The notes: generated by a model not told the origin, from the letters alone. 64,000 nucleotides of DNA from Platanthera guangdongensis (GCA_039583875.1 CM077151.1:122641047-122705046); one strand, 5' to 3'. Shown: positions 1 through 11,143, counted from the first letter of the stretch. Numbers and translations: made by a program.

Positions 1-123
1 GTGGACACACAGAGAAGCTTAGTCGACATCAACTGTGTCGACACAAAGAGGCAGTGTCGACACACAGAAGACTTTGTCGACATCAACTGTATCGACACAC
101 AAGACTTGTGTCGATACACTGCA
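1..123. repeat. GTGTCGACAC palindrome array, fragment
   Basis: A run of the palindrome GTGTCGACAC and close variants, spaced by 10-20 bases. Positions 1-123 match 62187-62309, inside the B2 LTR, with only two mismatches by eye. It is therefore a piece of a B-type Sirevirus LTR. It ends abruptly at 123, and after about five unexplained bases the A1 integrase sequence begins at 129. Confidence 0.8.
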
Positions 124-128
124 TCAGT

Positions 129-1311
129 ACACTCCTTCATCAGCTTTAGCTTGAAATTTTGCTAAGTACTTCTTATCATTATTGTGAATGTAACAAATAC
201 AACAAAAAATTCTAAAATAATCTACTTTAGTTTTCTTCCTTTTGAGTAATTCATAGGGAGTCTTTCCCTTCAGTTTATGTATTAAACTTCTGTTCAACAC
301 ATAGTTGGAGGTGTTCACTACCTCTGCCCAAAAAGATAGAGGAAGGTGAGCATCTGACAACAATGTAGTGGCAGATTCAATAAGGGTTCTATTTTTCCTT
401 TCAGCTACCCCATTTTGTTGAGGAGTTCTAGGAGCTGAGAAAGTGTGCCTGATCCCTTCACTCTGACAAAACTCTTGCATAAGAAGAGAATCAAACTCTG
501 TCACATGATCACTTCTGATCAGGGCAATGTGAGTATTGAACTCAGTCTGTATGCATTTGAGAAACTCTGTCAAACACTTAAAGTTATCAGACTTCTTCCT
601 CAGAAAGAACACCCAAGTGAATCTAGAGAAGTCATCTACAACCACTAAAGTGTAAGATTTCCCTCCTAAGCTTTGTACTGTAATGGGTCCAAAAAGATCC
701 ATGTGTAACAGATACAAAATCCTAGGTGAATCACTCTTATTATGTGACTTGAAACTATTTTTGGTTTGCTTCCCTAATTGACAAGCCGTACAGAGTCCTT
801 CCTTCTTGTAAGGGCCAGAAGGTAGTCCTCTAACAAGGTTGTCTTTGGATAGCCTAGCAATGGTTCTAAAGTTTATATGTCCTAGTCTCTTATGCCATAA
901 CTCATTAGGTCTACAAATAAAATTAAACAGACAAATATCTACTTCTGTTTAAAGAAAGTCTACTAAATAGATGTTACCTTTCCTTTTACCTATCAACACA
1001 GTTGTGTTGTCCTCTGATTTGATCTTGCATAAGGATTTGCTGAGAGTCACTTGTTAGCCTTCATCACATAGTTGACTGATGCTGATCAAGTTGTGCTTCA
1101 GTCCTACCACATAGGCTACTTTCTTGAATGTGACTCTGCCAATCTGGACTGCACCATATCCTTTTGTTAGTCCAAAGTTTGAATCACCAAATATGACTTT
1201 GGGTCCAAGCTTGGCTTTGAAGGATGTGAAGTTGTCCTTGTTTCCTGTCATGTGCTTTGAGCACCCACTATCCAAATACCATTGCTGGTTTGATGTTGGA
1301 TAAGTCTTCAC
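129..1311 (-). pseudogene. A1 pol 5' part: protease and integrase fragment
   Basis: Start of a copia polyprotein. The aspartic protease motif [13 protein letters not shown] lies about 15 residues in, near 1270. It is followed by the HHCC zinc-binding region around 720-900 and the integrase core with MDLFGPI near 705 and the [14 protein letters not shown] segment near 390-430. Nonsense codons interrupt it near 1052 (TAA where A2 has a Tyr codon) and near 950. The frame differs by +1 from gag. The upstream limit is set at the GCAG/GTGAAG junction discussed in the findings. The element is cut at 129, before the end of integrase, so no functional enzyme can be made. Confidence 0.85.
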
Positions 1312-1327
1312 CTGCACATAAAGCAAT

Positions 1328-3343
1328 TTACTTGTTTTTGACCCAGTTTACCTTGGGCCTAGGTTGATAACCATTAAATTCAGAAATATAAGACATCCCT
1401 GGTTGACTCTTATAGCCTTCAGGATGATATCTCCTTGGAGGTATTATCCATTCAGTATAAGGGTTAAATTTTTGGGATAAAGGACCCGTTGGTTTGGATT
1501 TTGATTTACCCTTGAAAAAGTTTTCAAAGCTCTGATCTCTGCTCGACGATCGTTGAGCTGAGTTCGACGATCTTGGGTCAGATCGTCGAGCTCCGTTCGA
1601 CGATCGACTGTGGCAAAGTTCAGGGTTTAGAGATCGTCGTCCTGAGTTCGACGATTTTGCCTGAGATCGTTGATCTCCGTTCGACGATCGTCTAGCTCCG
1701 TTCGACGATTTCTGTTGAACTCTTATTTTCTTAGGTAAGTCAGAATTCTTCCTAGCTACCTCTATAACTCCCTTACCTTTATCAAAGATAAATTTAATTG
1801 GGGTTGTCAGTATTATAGGTTGGCTGGATGAAGCACCCAAGCCTAGTGTACTGTTGAATCTTGAGTTCACTGTGCTTGTGATGTCCATTAGCTTGATACT
1901 TCTACCATTGAGGGATTCTTCAAGCTTTTTCGCCTCTAATAGCTCACTTTTCAGTGAAGCTATCTGCTCCCTACAGCACTCCAACTCCTCAGAGAGTTTG
2001 AGGTTTTCTGATTTTAAGGTACTGTGTTCAGATAATTGATTTCTGAGAGAAATGATTTCCTTCTCAGATTTTAATAAGTCTAAACATAGTGCTTTATACT
2101 CATACTTAAAGTCCTCAGAATTAAAATCAAAAGAACTTATTACCTGGTCCTCTTCAAATTGAGTCTCTGATTCTGACTCTGTCTCTTCTGCATCAGAATT
2201 GTGTTGTGAGGCATTGATAGCCATCATGCAGAATTCCTTTTCTTCAGCATCATCCTCATCATCACTTGAGCTGGATGAAGCTTCTGATTCTTCTTCTGTC
2301 TCACTCTAAGTTTCAGCAACAAATCTCTTTCGTGTGTGTTTGTTCTTGCTGGAGGATGGTTTGCCATTGCTATTCTTCTTGAAGTCCTTGTCTTTTCTTC
2401 TTTCTTTCTTGTCCTTTCTGTCCTTGTTTTTATTTTCTGGACAGTCAGACACAATGTGGCCTGGTTTCCTGCAACCAAAACAGATAATCTCTTTGTTATT
2501 TGATTTATCATACCTTGGCTTGTCATGCTCTTTGTATGATCTTTTCCTGACGTCCTTTCTGGCCATTTTGTAAAATCTTTTGGCCAGTAGACTAAGCAGC
2601 TCATCATTGCCTGAGACCTTGTCTTCAGGCTGATCTTCAGTGGCTTTGAAAGCTATTGACTTTTCCTTTCTTGTGGCTGGTGAGGCAGCCTTCTGCTCTT
2701 CTTCTCTATTCTTAATGAGCAGCTCATAAGACTTGAGCTTGCCCAAGAGAGCTTCTGTTGTGATCTCATTTAGACTTCTGGCATCCTTGATTGGCCAGAT
2801 CCTTGAGTCCCAAGTGCTTGGGAAGCACATTAGGATTTTATCATTTAGCTCAGTCAATGAGATCTCTTTGTCCAAAGTTTTCAGTTCATTGACTATCAGG
2901 CTGAGTCTATTATACATGTCTGCCACTGAATCAGCTTCTCCTTTCTTGAAATTCTCATATTGGGTTATGAGGTGAGATCTTCTGTCTTTTCTCTCATCAG
3001 CAGATCCTGAGACTATTTCAGATAGCTTGTCCCAGATGTCCTTTGCTGAGTTGCATTCAGCTACCTTTTGGAATATCTCATCACACATAGTCTGGGCTAG
3101 AATGTTCATAGCCTTTGCATCAGCAACTTTCCATTTCTTTATCTCTGCATCTGTTCCTGATGGAGGTGGAATAACACTTGTGCTTGTATTCTCTGGAGGT
3201 CTTGGACACACTGTCAAAATAGAATGGAAAATGTCCTCATCAATAGAGTTCATGTATAGTCTAATCCTTGCTTTCAAAAGTGCAAACTTAGACAGATTGC
3301 ACACTGGAGGTCTGGTGCTAGCATAATCTTTGTTTTGGGCCAT
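1328..3343 (-). pseudogene. A1 gag polyprotein, one nonsense codon
   Basis: Structural capsid/nucleocapsid precursor. The ATG at 3343 opens MAQNKDYASTRPPVCN, the same start as A2. Residues about 30-220 form a UBN2/copia-type gag domain, and a CCHC knuckle CFGCRKPGHIVSDC sits near residue 288. A Lys/Glu-rich and then an acidic Ser-rich stretch follow, then a coiled-coil-like segment (about 1850-2100). A linker of repeated RSSN units (1545-1710), encoded by TCGAC palindromes, comes last. One TAG near 2306 replaces a Trp codon present in A2. The frame otherwise stays open to the TAA at 1328, just before the protease frame. Dead by one point mutation at least. Confidence 0.88.
1545..1712. repeat. 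TCGAC palindrome array inside A1 gag
   Basis: About ten copies of TCGACGATC / GATCGTCGA type words in the 3' end of gag, translated as repeated RSSN(G/S)xRRS units. The same array occurs at the same place in A2 (58540-58710) and C (14727-14968). Confidence 0.85.
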
Positions 3344-3440
3344 ATTTTGTGAAGAAATCGCTCTAATAACAAAATCAAAACAAGCAGATCTAACTATATG
3401 GATCTTTGGGTTTAGGTGTTAGCCTGTGAAACCACCAAGG

Positions 3441-3516
3441 TGTGGTATTTTTATCCAACCTGGAAGATGTGGTATTTTTAACCAACCTGGAAGATGTGGT
3501 ATTTTTAACCAACCTC
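3441..3516. repeat. 27-bp leader repeat next to the A1 PBS
   Basis: Three tandem copies with a 27-base period (starts 3441, 3468, 3495) in the short leader between PBS and gag. The last copy runs into the primer binding site. A2 has two copies at the same place (about 60435-60490), so copy number varies. Confidence 0.85.
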
Positions 3517-3528
3517 CCTCTGATACCA
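3511..3528 (-). other. A1 primer binding site
   Basis: Read on the minus strand this is TGGTATCAGAGGGAGG, the usual plant copia primer binding site that pairs with the 3' end of initiator methionine tRNA. It lies two bases inside the LTR end at 3531. Confidence 0.85.
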
Positions 3529-4248
3529 ATTGAAAGTGCAAGTTAGATTTGATATACTCTAGAGGGGGGGTGAATAGAGTATGGTGCTTGCTAAAAACTT
3601 TTTACAACAGTTGTTGTATTCCTAAGTGAATAGGGAAGCAAATAATATAAAGTAATCTAAGCACAGAGCAATCACAGATCAATCACAAACCACAACCAGA
3701 AACAAAAAGAAAGTAAGCAACCAAAAGACACAAGGAGCTATAGTGGTTCCCCAATCAACCTGGGTACATCCACTCTTCTACCACCCTAGGTAGGAATCCA
3801 CTGCAGGATGAGTTGATCAGGTGTCCTAGGCACCAATGAGCTTTTGATAAGGTACTCAAAAACCAAACCAAATTTTTGATCAGGTGTCTTGCCACCACTG
3901 AGTTTTGATAAGGTCTCAGAAACCAATCACAAACTTTTGAAGGGATTTTGAAAAACCCTTTATAGTAGAGAGAGAGAGAGGGATGAGATGATCTTCTCTG
4001 TCAACAATCAGAGAGAAGATAGTGGATGTTATCAAAGCTCCCCCTGAGATCTGTAGTTGTTCAGGAAGTGAAGCTTTGCAGTAGGGTGATAGGCCTTCAG
4101 ATGATTTGATCTCCAGCAAAAGATGATTTCAGCAACAGCTGAAATGTGAGGTGTCTGGAGTCTTGAATGATGATGGCATTTGAACACTTGATTCAAGAGA
4201 GATCTGAAAATTTCAGTTAGTTGATCTCCTTTTTTGATGTGTGTTCTT

Positions 4249-4500
4249 GTATGAATCTTTGAGACTGAGAATGTCTGCAACTCTCTTTCTTTCTCTTGTG
4301 TAATTGTTGTTGTTGTAAGAGTTGTTGTTCTTGTTGTTGCAGAGAATTGTTGTTGCAGAATATGTGTGTGTCTTGTATGAATCTTTGAGACTGAGAATGT
4401 ATGCAACTCTCTTTCTTTCTCTTGTGTAATTATTGTTGTTGTAAGAGTTGTTGTTCTTGTTGTTGCAGAGAATTGTTGTTGCAGAATATGTGTGTGTCTT
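4249..4500. repeat. 126-bp tandem duplication in A1 LTR
   Basis: Two nearly identical copies, 4249-4374 and 4375-4500, each starting GTATGAATCTTTGAGACTG and rich in GTT triplets. A2 has no such duplication, so it arose after the copies separated. Confidence 0.9.
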
Positions 4501-4771
4501 ACTCTGAGAGAGAATGAAAAATTTATCTTTTATTCTCTTGATCTGAATAGAAAATTTCTCTGTCCAAGATATCCATTAGCCTGTCAATAAATGACTTCCT
4601 TAATTGCAATTTGTCTTCTGGAGGAAAGTCCAATAAAAACATTCCTTTGAAAATCCCTTGAAACTTGCTCCAGATTAATTAAAAACGGCTACAAGATCTC
4701 TGAATTAAATGCTGACAATAATTCCACAACTGTCTGAATTTGAATCTTGAAAAACATTGAACTCTTCAGAA

Positions 4772-5058
4772 AAACGTCGAACTGAGCTCCACTATCGTTG
4801 AACTGAGCTCAGAGACTTGGACTTAGATAGAAATAGAGATCGTCGATCTGAGCTCAACTATCGTCGAACTGAGCTCAGAGATAGAGAATCAAACTGGAGT
4901 CAAGAACGTCGATCTGAGATCGAAGATCGTCGAATGGAGTTCGACGACTCGTTGAAGTTGAGCTCAGAGATCGTCGAATGGAGTTCGACGATTCGTCGAA
5001 GTGAGCTTAACGATCATCGAATGGAGTTCGACGATTCATCGTACTGAGCTCGACGAAA
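4772..5058. repeat. TCGAC palindrome array in A1 LTR
   Basis: Repeated short inverted repeats of the form ATCGTCGAACTGAGCTC and GGAGTTCGACGA, many differing only by CG to CA or TG changes. The homologous array in A2 is at 61555-61862. Confidence 0.85.
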
Positions 5059-5235
5059 TGACTTAGTCTCCAAAAACTGAAAAATCTGGTCTTGAGGGCA
5101 GCTTCCAAACCTAACTACTAACCCTTAGACTCAATTCTAATTGACCTTTAGATCTATACAATGAGGCCAAAATACGTTTCCTAAGAGACATAGTGATCCT
5201 TACCCAAATCAGTAATAGGGTGTTCCAACAGGGAG

Positions 5236-5866
5236 TGTTAGAGTTTGTCGGTTTGATGGACTAGTCTCAGCGGCTTATTGTTCGGGCGGTCAGACAGTTT
5301 ATCCAAGTGGTCTGATTGTGTGGCGGTTTGGTTAGAGGCAGCGGTTATGTCTAGCGGCTATCTTGGCAAGATTGATGGTCTGACTATTTAGTAGTGTTGT
5401 GTTTTATAGTCGGCTTACCGCAGGGCATTCCAATCTTGGAGGATTCCTGTAGCTGCGGTCCGGAGGCTAGCCGCAGCAGCGGTGTGGAGGTTAGCCACAA
5501 CAACGGTCTGGACTCTTGCCACAACAGCGGCCTGATGGTTAGCTGCAGCAACGGTCTAGATACTTACCGCAGCAGCAGTGGTGGGAGTACGTAATTACGG
5601 ACATGCGACTAGCAGTTACTGTCAGGCAGCTAGCAATGGCGGTCTGGCGGCTTATCTCTTTTGCTGCTGGGTGATCTTGAGATGCTCTTTGTACAATGTT
5701 GCGGTTTTACAGCTTCAAACAGCTTAGCCACTCGGATTGTATTTACTACTACATATCTTGTTGTATTCTCTCATCTCCCACATTTTCTATAAATAATAGT
5801 GCATACCTATGTATTGTTTATCATTTTGGAGCAATAAAATTTACCTTTATTTAGCTCTTTTTTACA
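5236..5866 (+). repeat. F: solitary or 3' LTR of a copia-type element
   Basis: Begins TGTTAGAGTTTGTCGG and ends TTTTTTACA. It has a TATAAATA box at 5788-5795 and AATAAA at 5833-5838, the order expected in an LTR. The upstream GGGAG (5231-5235) may be polypurine tract remnant. No primer binding site follows, and no matching target duplication is visible (GGGAG against ACCCC), so it is a 3' LTR remnant or a degraded solo LTR. A1 ends exactly five bases to its left. Confidence 0.6.
5446..5590. repeat. Degenerate about 27-bp repeat in the F LTR
   Basis: About five degenerate units built on TTAGC(C/T)(G/A)CA(G/A)CA(G/A)CGGTCTGGA. The surrounding LTR (5260-5700) is also rich in GCGGT/GCGGC words. 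Confidence 0.6.
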
Positions 5867-6235
5867 ACCCCCAAAGTCCCCGCAATGCGGAGCTGAAGCG
5901 AACAAAGGGCGGAACTTTTTCTTAAAGGTGGGGTTACACGCGTGATGACTTGCGACAATTAATGACAATGTGTTCGAAGCTGCAAAGGTGTCGAAGGTAG
6001 GCGAGCTACTGCACAGAGAGGTTGGTTGCATGTTTTAATGTGCACAAGGTGCGCAGGGGCGGAGGTGGGGGTGGGGCGACATGCGAGGGGTGCTTTGTGC
6101 TCTAGGAGTGGCGTGGACAATTACTGCAATGTTTGTGAGGCGCGGGCTAGGCTTAATGCGTATAGGGCATAGAGCATGCAATTATGAAACGTGTGCACGG
6201 AGCGCAATGTGCGTGATGTGCATTGTAACGACCCC
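5867..6235. other. Unassigned stretch
   Basis: No credible coding region, LTR boundary or repeat. The base composition is unlike the neighbouring E1 LTR. It may be older host sequence or a degraded element. Confidence 0.4.
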
Positions 6236-6601
6236 AGGCCCGAGCTCAGAGGCCCATAGGCTTGTCTCATTCTAGACATCGCTACCGGGCTATAGCCCAA
6301 GCACCCCAAAGCCTCTCCGTGCCTATTTCTCGGCCACGGTGCATTGTTGAGGCCAGGTCTTGAACCCGCAACCCCCTTAATAGGCAACCTTCAACCTTTC
6401 CTATCACCAACTGAGCTGCAGCTCGGTTGGTCATAGGAACTGTTGAAGGTTGTCTATCAAGGGGGTTGCGGGTTCAAGACCTGGCCCCAACAATGCACCG
6501 TGGCTAAGAAATAGGCGAGGAGAGGCTTTGGGGTGCTTGGGCTGCATCCCGGTAGCGATGTCCAGAACGAGACAAGCCTATGGGACTCTGAGCTTGGGCC
6601 T
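6236..6601. repeat. Head-to-head pair of tRNA-derived SINE-like units (366-bp inverted repeat)
   Basis: Arms of about 180 bp, 6236-6418 and 6419-6601, are inverted copies meeting at the palindrome GAGCTGCAGCTC. Reading outward, each arm starts with a tRNA-like A box (GCAGCTCGGTTGGTCATAGG on the right) and about 40 bases later a B-box-like GGTTCAAGACC, the layout of an RNA polymerase III promoter in tRNA-derived SINEs. No terminal inverted repeats with a target duplication are obvious. A foldback MITE carrying tRNA-like sequence is the alternative. Confidence 0.65.
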
Positions 6602-7658
6602 GCGATATTCGCCGAAATCTTCTTAACGATTTTACAACGAATTCTTACCGAGCTAACATACCATATTCGACGAATTACACAGTCGATACCCAACGAAATT
6701 TCTAACCTAAACTTGCGGAATTACCCTTAGCCTTTATTTCAATTCTCCAATCCTTAGCCGAAAATTTGTCCTGACCTAAGGGTTCTTTTCATGGATCTAC
6801 CTACGTAACTCCTACTCTCTAAAAGAGGAGGAAGGAAGGGAAGAAAAGTAACAAGAAAATGGACATGCAAGGGGAAAATGCACTTGCCTTGAAAACTCCA
6901 GAAAAGACGCCTCTCGCTCGCACCGCGACAAGGATCAGCCACCAAATGATCCCTAGCAACGTTTCCAGAAATTTTTGGAGGGGAAAAAGGAGTCAAAACC
7001 TCAAACCATAACACCTAAAAATCGAGGAAACGAGAAGATCTTACCATGATCACACAGCCCTCGCCGAGAGCTTTCCAAAACTCTACTCTATCGACGAATC
7101 CGACCACCGGACCTCTGGAAATCTCCTGCCGAAAACACGCCAAGCCCGTCGAACTCCTCTCTATCGTGAGACAATGCCGTCGGGTAAGGAAGAAGATGAA
7201 TAGGAATGATGCGACCTAATTCTGAATTTATATATATATATATACATAATTAATTATTATAATATAAAACAATTTAATAATCAATAGTCCAATCACGACC
7301 TGAAATCCAAATTAACTCGGAATCTTATGAAAATCACACCGTAGCTAAATGCCGATGCTACAAATCTAACAGCGAAGTCGAAATCCCAATCCTATAAACC
7401 AAACAGGGGTAAAATACTAGCCAAAGACAAAACATCACCACAACCCTATAAAAAGCTCCACCGAGTCACCAAAACAGACCCGGCTCGCGAGGGAAGGTGC
7501 ACAACCAAACCAAAAACCAACCACACAAGAAAACCCACTGAGCAAACCCGTGCTCCAACATGCGACACCCATTAACTACTCGTTAACGTAATGCCCTGAT
7601 GTCAAAAATACGTCACTATGGAAATTAAAATAAACACTTAAAAATCAGGGGCGTTACA
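6602..7658 (-). repeat. E1 3' LTR, 5' portion
   Basis: On the minus strand it begins TGTAACGCCCCTGATTTTT at 7658, directly after a purine-rich tract (7659-7680). It shares blocks with the E2 LTR, such as GGTGACTCGG and ATTTCGACTTCGC, at matching positions. A (TA)n run lies at 7227-7246. The rest of the LTR is missing or obscured beyond the SINE pair. Confidence 0.75.
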
Positions 7659-7770
7659 GCCACCCCTCCTAAAAGGAAGTTTTGTCCTGAAACTTAACAT
7701 AAACAGGTTCCAATCCAAATCTGAATAAAAACAATCATAAGCTAACAAAGAATACACTCACCAAAATACA

Positions 7771-10700
7771 TCAGGAGAATGAATGAAGATGAGCCTCCCT
7801 CATAGTTGACTCCAACTCCCAAATCGCGCTCTCCGCATCTTGGTTCTTCCACAACACTTTAACAATGGGTATTGTCTTCCTCCATAATACCTGATCCTGA
7901 GTATCCAAAACATAAACAGGAACTTCCACATATGAAAGGTTAGGCTCCAACTGGGGCACAACATCAAGAATTTGCTTGTCGTTCAGCACACACTTTCGCA
8001 ATTGACTCACGTGGAAAACATCATGAACACCAGTAAAATTTGCAGGCAAATCCAGCCTGTAAGCCTACACACCAAATCGCTCAAGAACTTTGAAAGGTTC
8101 CACATACCTAGGGTCCAATTTTTGGTTCTTACCAAACCTCTTAATGCCATACATCTGGGAAACCTTAAGAAAAATGATGTCCCCAACAGCAAACTCCAAA
8201 TCAGTCCTACACCGATTGGCTTTCTTTTCATAACACTTTTGAGCTATCTGAAGCTTCTCTCAAATATGCTTGATATAAATATCCATCTATTCTAATGCTT
8301 CTGGACCCAGTAACGGTCTCTCACCAACCTCGGCCAAAAACAATTGAGTTATGCAACATCTCCCATACAAAGCCTCAAACGAGGCCATCTGCAAACTCTC
8401 TTAAAAACTTTTATTGTATGCAAACTCCATCAATCTCAAATGTTCATCCCACGTTCCTCTGTTGTCCAAAACATAACATCTGATCATATCTTGCACGATC
8501 AAATTTACTCTCTCCGTTTGACCATTTGTCTGTGAATGATAGGCAGTGGAATACCTCAAGTCGGTACCCAACCCGTCCTTAAACTCTTCCAAAAGCGAGA
8601 TGTAAACCTGGATTATCGATCTGATATAATGCTGACAGGCACACCATGTAACCTGATGACCTCATCCAAATATAATTCAGTTATTTTCTTCATGGAGTTG
8701 TCGACCTTGAACGGCACGAAGTGAGCACACTTCGTAAATCTATCCACTATAACCCAAACTGAATCGTATCCTCGGCAAGATCTTGGCAATACAGTAATAA
8801 AATCCATCGAAACACTCTACCACTTCCAACTCAAAATTTCTAAGGGCGTCAACTTGCCCCCAGGCCTTCCATGATCGGTCTTAACTTTCTTGCAAGTAAA
8901 ATATTCGGATACATACTTAGCTATATCACCCTTCATACCATACCACCAAACGATCTGCTTCAGATCCTTATACATTTTAGTAGAACCGGGGTGGTAGGCA
9001 ACACTAGAACCATGCGCCTCCTTGCACAACTTAACACAGATATCCTCTACTATGGGAATGCAAAATATGTCGTGGTACCTCAAAGTACCCACGTCATCAA
9101 TCAAAAAGTCGGTAATTCCCCTTTCGTAGTTCTGTCATAAAGGTGCAGTAAATCAGGATCATCCCTTTGATGTAGCCTCGTAAGTGAAATCCATGAAGGC
9201 ACTAATACTTCCAAACTGCTAGGCGAGTCGCTACTCCCCACCGATATATCCATCAAAAGAAATTTTTCCACCAGCGAATCCATAGAAAGTTTGAAAATTT
9301 TCGCTAACTTCCTACTCAGGGCATCAGCTAACACATTAGCTTTGCCCGGATGGTATTAAATCTCCATATCATAATCTACAACATATTCTAACCTTATTTG
9401 CTGGCGCAAATTTAATTCCTTTTGAGTGAAGACACACTTCAAACTCTTATGATCAGTATAAATCTTGCACAGTGCATCATAAAACAGATGTCTCCATAAC
9501 TTCAAGGCGTAGATCACAACTATGAACTTGAGATCATGCGTAGGGTAATTCCTTTCATGAGTCTTTAACTGCCGCGACCCATAAACAATCACTTTGCCTT
9601 CTTGCATCAACACACGCCCAAGTCTAACGTGTGATGCATCCACATACACAGTATACTCTATCGCTAAGGTAGGCAAGGACAAAATCGGAGCAGTGCATAA
9701 TCTCCTCTTTAATTCCTGAAAAGCCTCTTTGCACTTATCGCTCCAAACAAAGACTGTGTTCTTCTGCATAAGCTTCGTCAGCGGCACTGACAATGAAGAA
9801 AAACCTTCCACAAACCGCCTATAATATCCTGCCAACCCTAGGAAACTTCTTATATCTTTGGGGGTGGTAGGTTTATTCCAATCCATAACAACAGCTATCT
9901 TTTATGGGTCTACAGAAATTCCGTCCTTATTAACCACATGACCCATGAAGAAAACTTGAGGCAACCAAAACTCACACTTGCTCAGCTTAGCATACAACTT
10001 ATGCTCCCTCAAAGCAGATAAAACTAGACGCAAGTGATGTGCATGCTCTTCAGCACTACGAGAGTATACGAGAACATCATCAAAGAAAACAACCATGAAA
10101 CAGTGCAGGAAATCATTAAACACTCTGTTCATAATATACATAAAGCTAGAGGGTGCATTTGTCAATCCAAAAGACATCACAAAGAACTCGAAATGTCCAT
10201 ACCGTGAATGAAAAGCACTCCGTGGAATATCCTCCTCACGAATACTTAACTGGTGGTAGCCTGAACGAAGATCGATCTTTGAAAACACAGAACTACCATG
10301 CAACTGATCAAACAAGTCATCTATCCTCAGCAGGGGATATCTATTCTTGATGGTCACCTTATTCCGCTCTCTATAATCGATGCAAAGCCTTATTGATCCA
10401 TCATTTTTCTTCACAAACAGTACAGAAGCACCCCACGAGGAAGAATTCGGTCTAATAAATCTGTTCTGCAGAAATTCATCCAAGTGGGTATGCAGCTCCT
10501 ACAGCTCATGCGAGGCCATAAGATACGATGCCTTAGTAATAGGACGGGTACCCGGCTCCAAATCTATGATGAACTCCACGTCTCTCTTAGGTGGAAGACC
10601 AAGAAGATTATCAGGAAATATATCAGGAAACTCGCGAACAACAACAATCTCCTCAACTCGTGGAAACCTATTATCGGTCGCCAATATTGAAACCAAACAT

Positions 10701-11143
10701 GCAAAACATCCGGAATTTAGAAGCTTCTGAGCACGTACCGCAGAAATAATCGGAGAAACTTGGCGCGGGAAACCGTAAACACTCTTGGGTTGACCGTTGT
10801 CCATCTTGAAGTCCAAGCACTTAACCTTGTATTGGATGACAACATCATACTTAGACAACAAGTCCATGCCCAAAATCACATCAAAATCTTCCAAGTTTAT
10901 CACCTTCAGATCAGCAATGGCTAGAAAATCTCCTAACAGAATCAGACAATCTTGAATTCCTTGGTCTGATACCACAGAATCGCCAGAGGGAAACTTGACA
11001 CAAAACATGCCGCCAACAAGATCAAGGGTCAAACAGTGACGCTCTACGAAGGTTCTAGCCACGAACAAGTGGGTAGTACCGGAATTGAAAATAATGCGTG
11101 CCCAGCGGTTCTTGACCTTAAACTCTCCAATAAAACCATGCAC
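7771..11143 (-). pseudogene. E1 gypsy pol: protease, RT, RNase H, integrase
   Basis: Chromovirus-like polyprotein in gypsy order. Protease (about 11100-11000) has NSGTTHLF instead of DSG, so the catalytic Asp is lost. RT (9902-10483) has the [11 protein letters not shown] active site. RNase H (9356-9886) has YVDAS and YTDHKSL, but the central acidic position reads DLKF. Integrase has a zinc-binding region near 8817-9104, core pieces FITVLP..DRFTKCAHFVP (8613-8807) and HSQTNGQTERVN (8401-8592), and a C-terminal GVHDVFHVSQLRKC module (7771-8049) typical of Tekay/Del-type elements. Stops, and frameshifts near 9100 and between 8592 and 8613, break it. It is separated from its gag by the insertion of C. 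Confidence 0.88.

Larger units (their letters stand above)
129..5230 (-). mobile_element. A1: truncated Sirevirus (Ty1/copia)
   Basis: Minus-strand copia element containing, in transcription order, 5' LTR (5230 to 3531), primer binding site, gag, protease, the zinc-binding integrase N-terminus and part of the integrase core. It stops inside integrase; RT, RNase H, ORF3 and the 3' LTR are absent. The copia order (integrase before RT), the UBN2-type gag, and the LTR terminus with the TATTCACCCCCCTCTAG motif place it with Sireviruses. It is closely similar to A2 (54142-62033). Confidence 0.9.
3531..5230 (-). repeat. A1 5' LTR
   Basis: On the minus strand it begins TGTTGGAACACCC (ending at 5230) and ends CTTGCACTTTCA at 3531, so it has TG...CA ends. 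It carries the Sirevirus terminal motif near 3560 and a TATA-like CACTATAGC near 3740, preceded by the GTGGATGTACCCA box common to A, B and C. Length is 1700 bp against 1533 bp in A2. Most of the difference is a 126-bp tandem duplication (4249-4500). A TCGAC palindrome array fills 4772-5058. Confidence 0.9.

Noticed and set aside
1..123. CRISPR-like array of short repeats
   Set aside because: Repeats are degenerate palindromes with irregular short spacers in a plant retrotransposon LTR; no cas genes or regular spacing.
5867..6235. Rest of the E1 LTR
   Set aside because: I could not match it to any part of the E2 or E3 LTR, so it was left unassigned.
6413..6480. A functional tRNA gene
   Set aside because: A- and B-box-like sequences are present, but no cloverleaf acceptor stem could be formed by eye and the unit continues well beyond tRNA length. 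A SINE head fits better.
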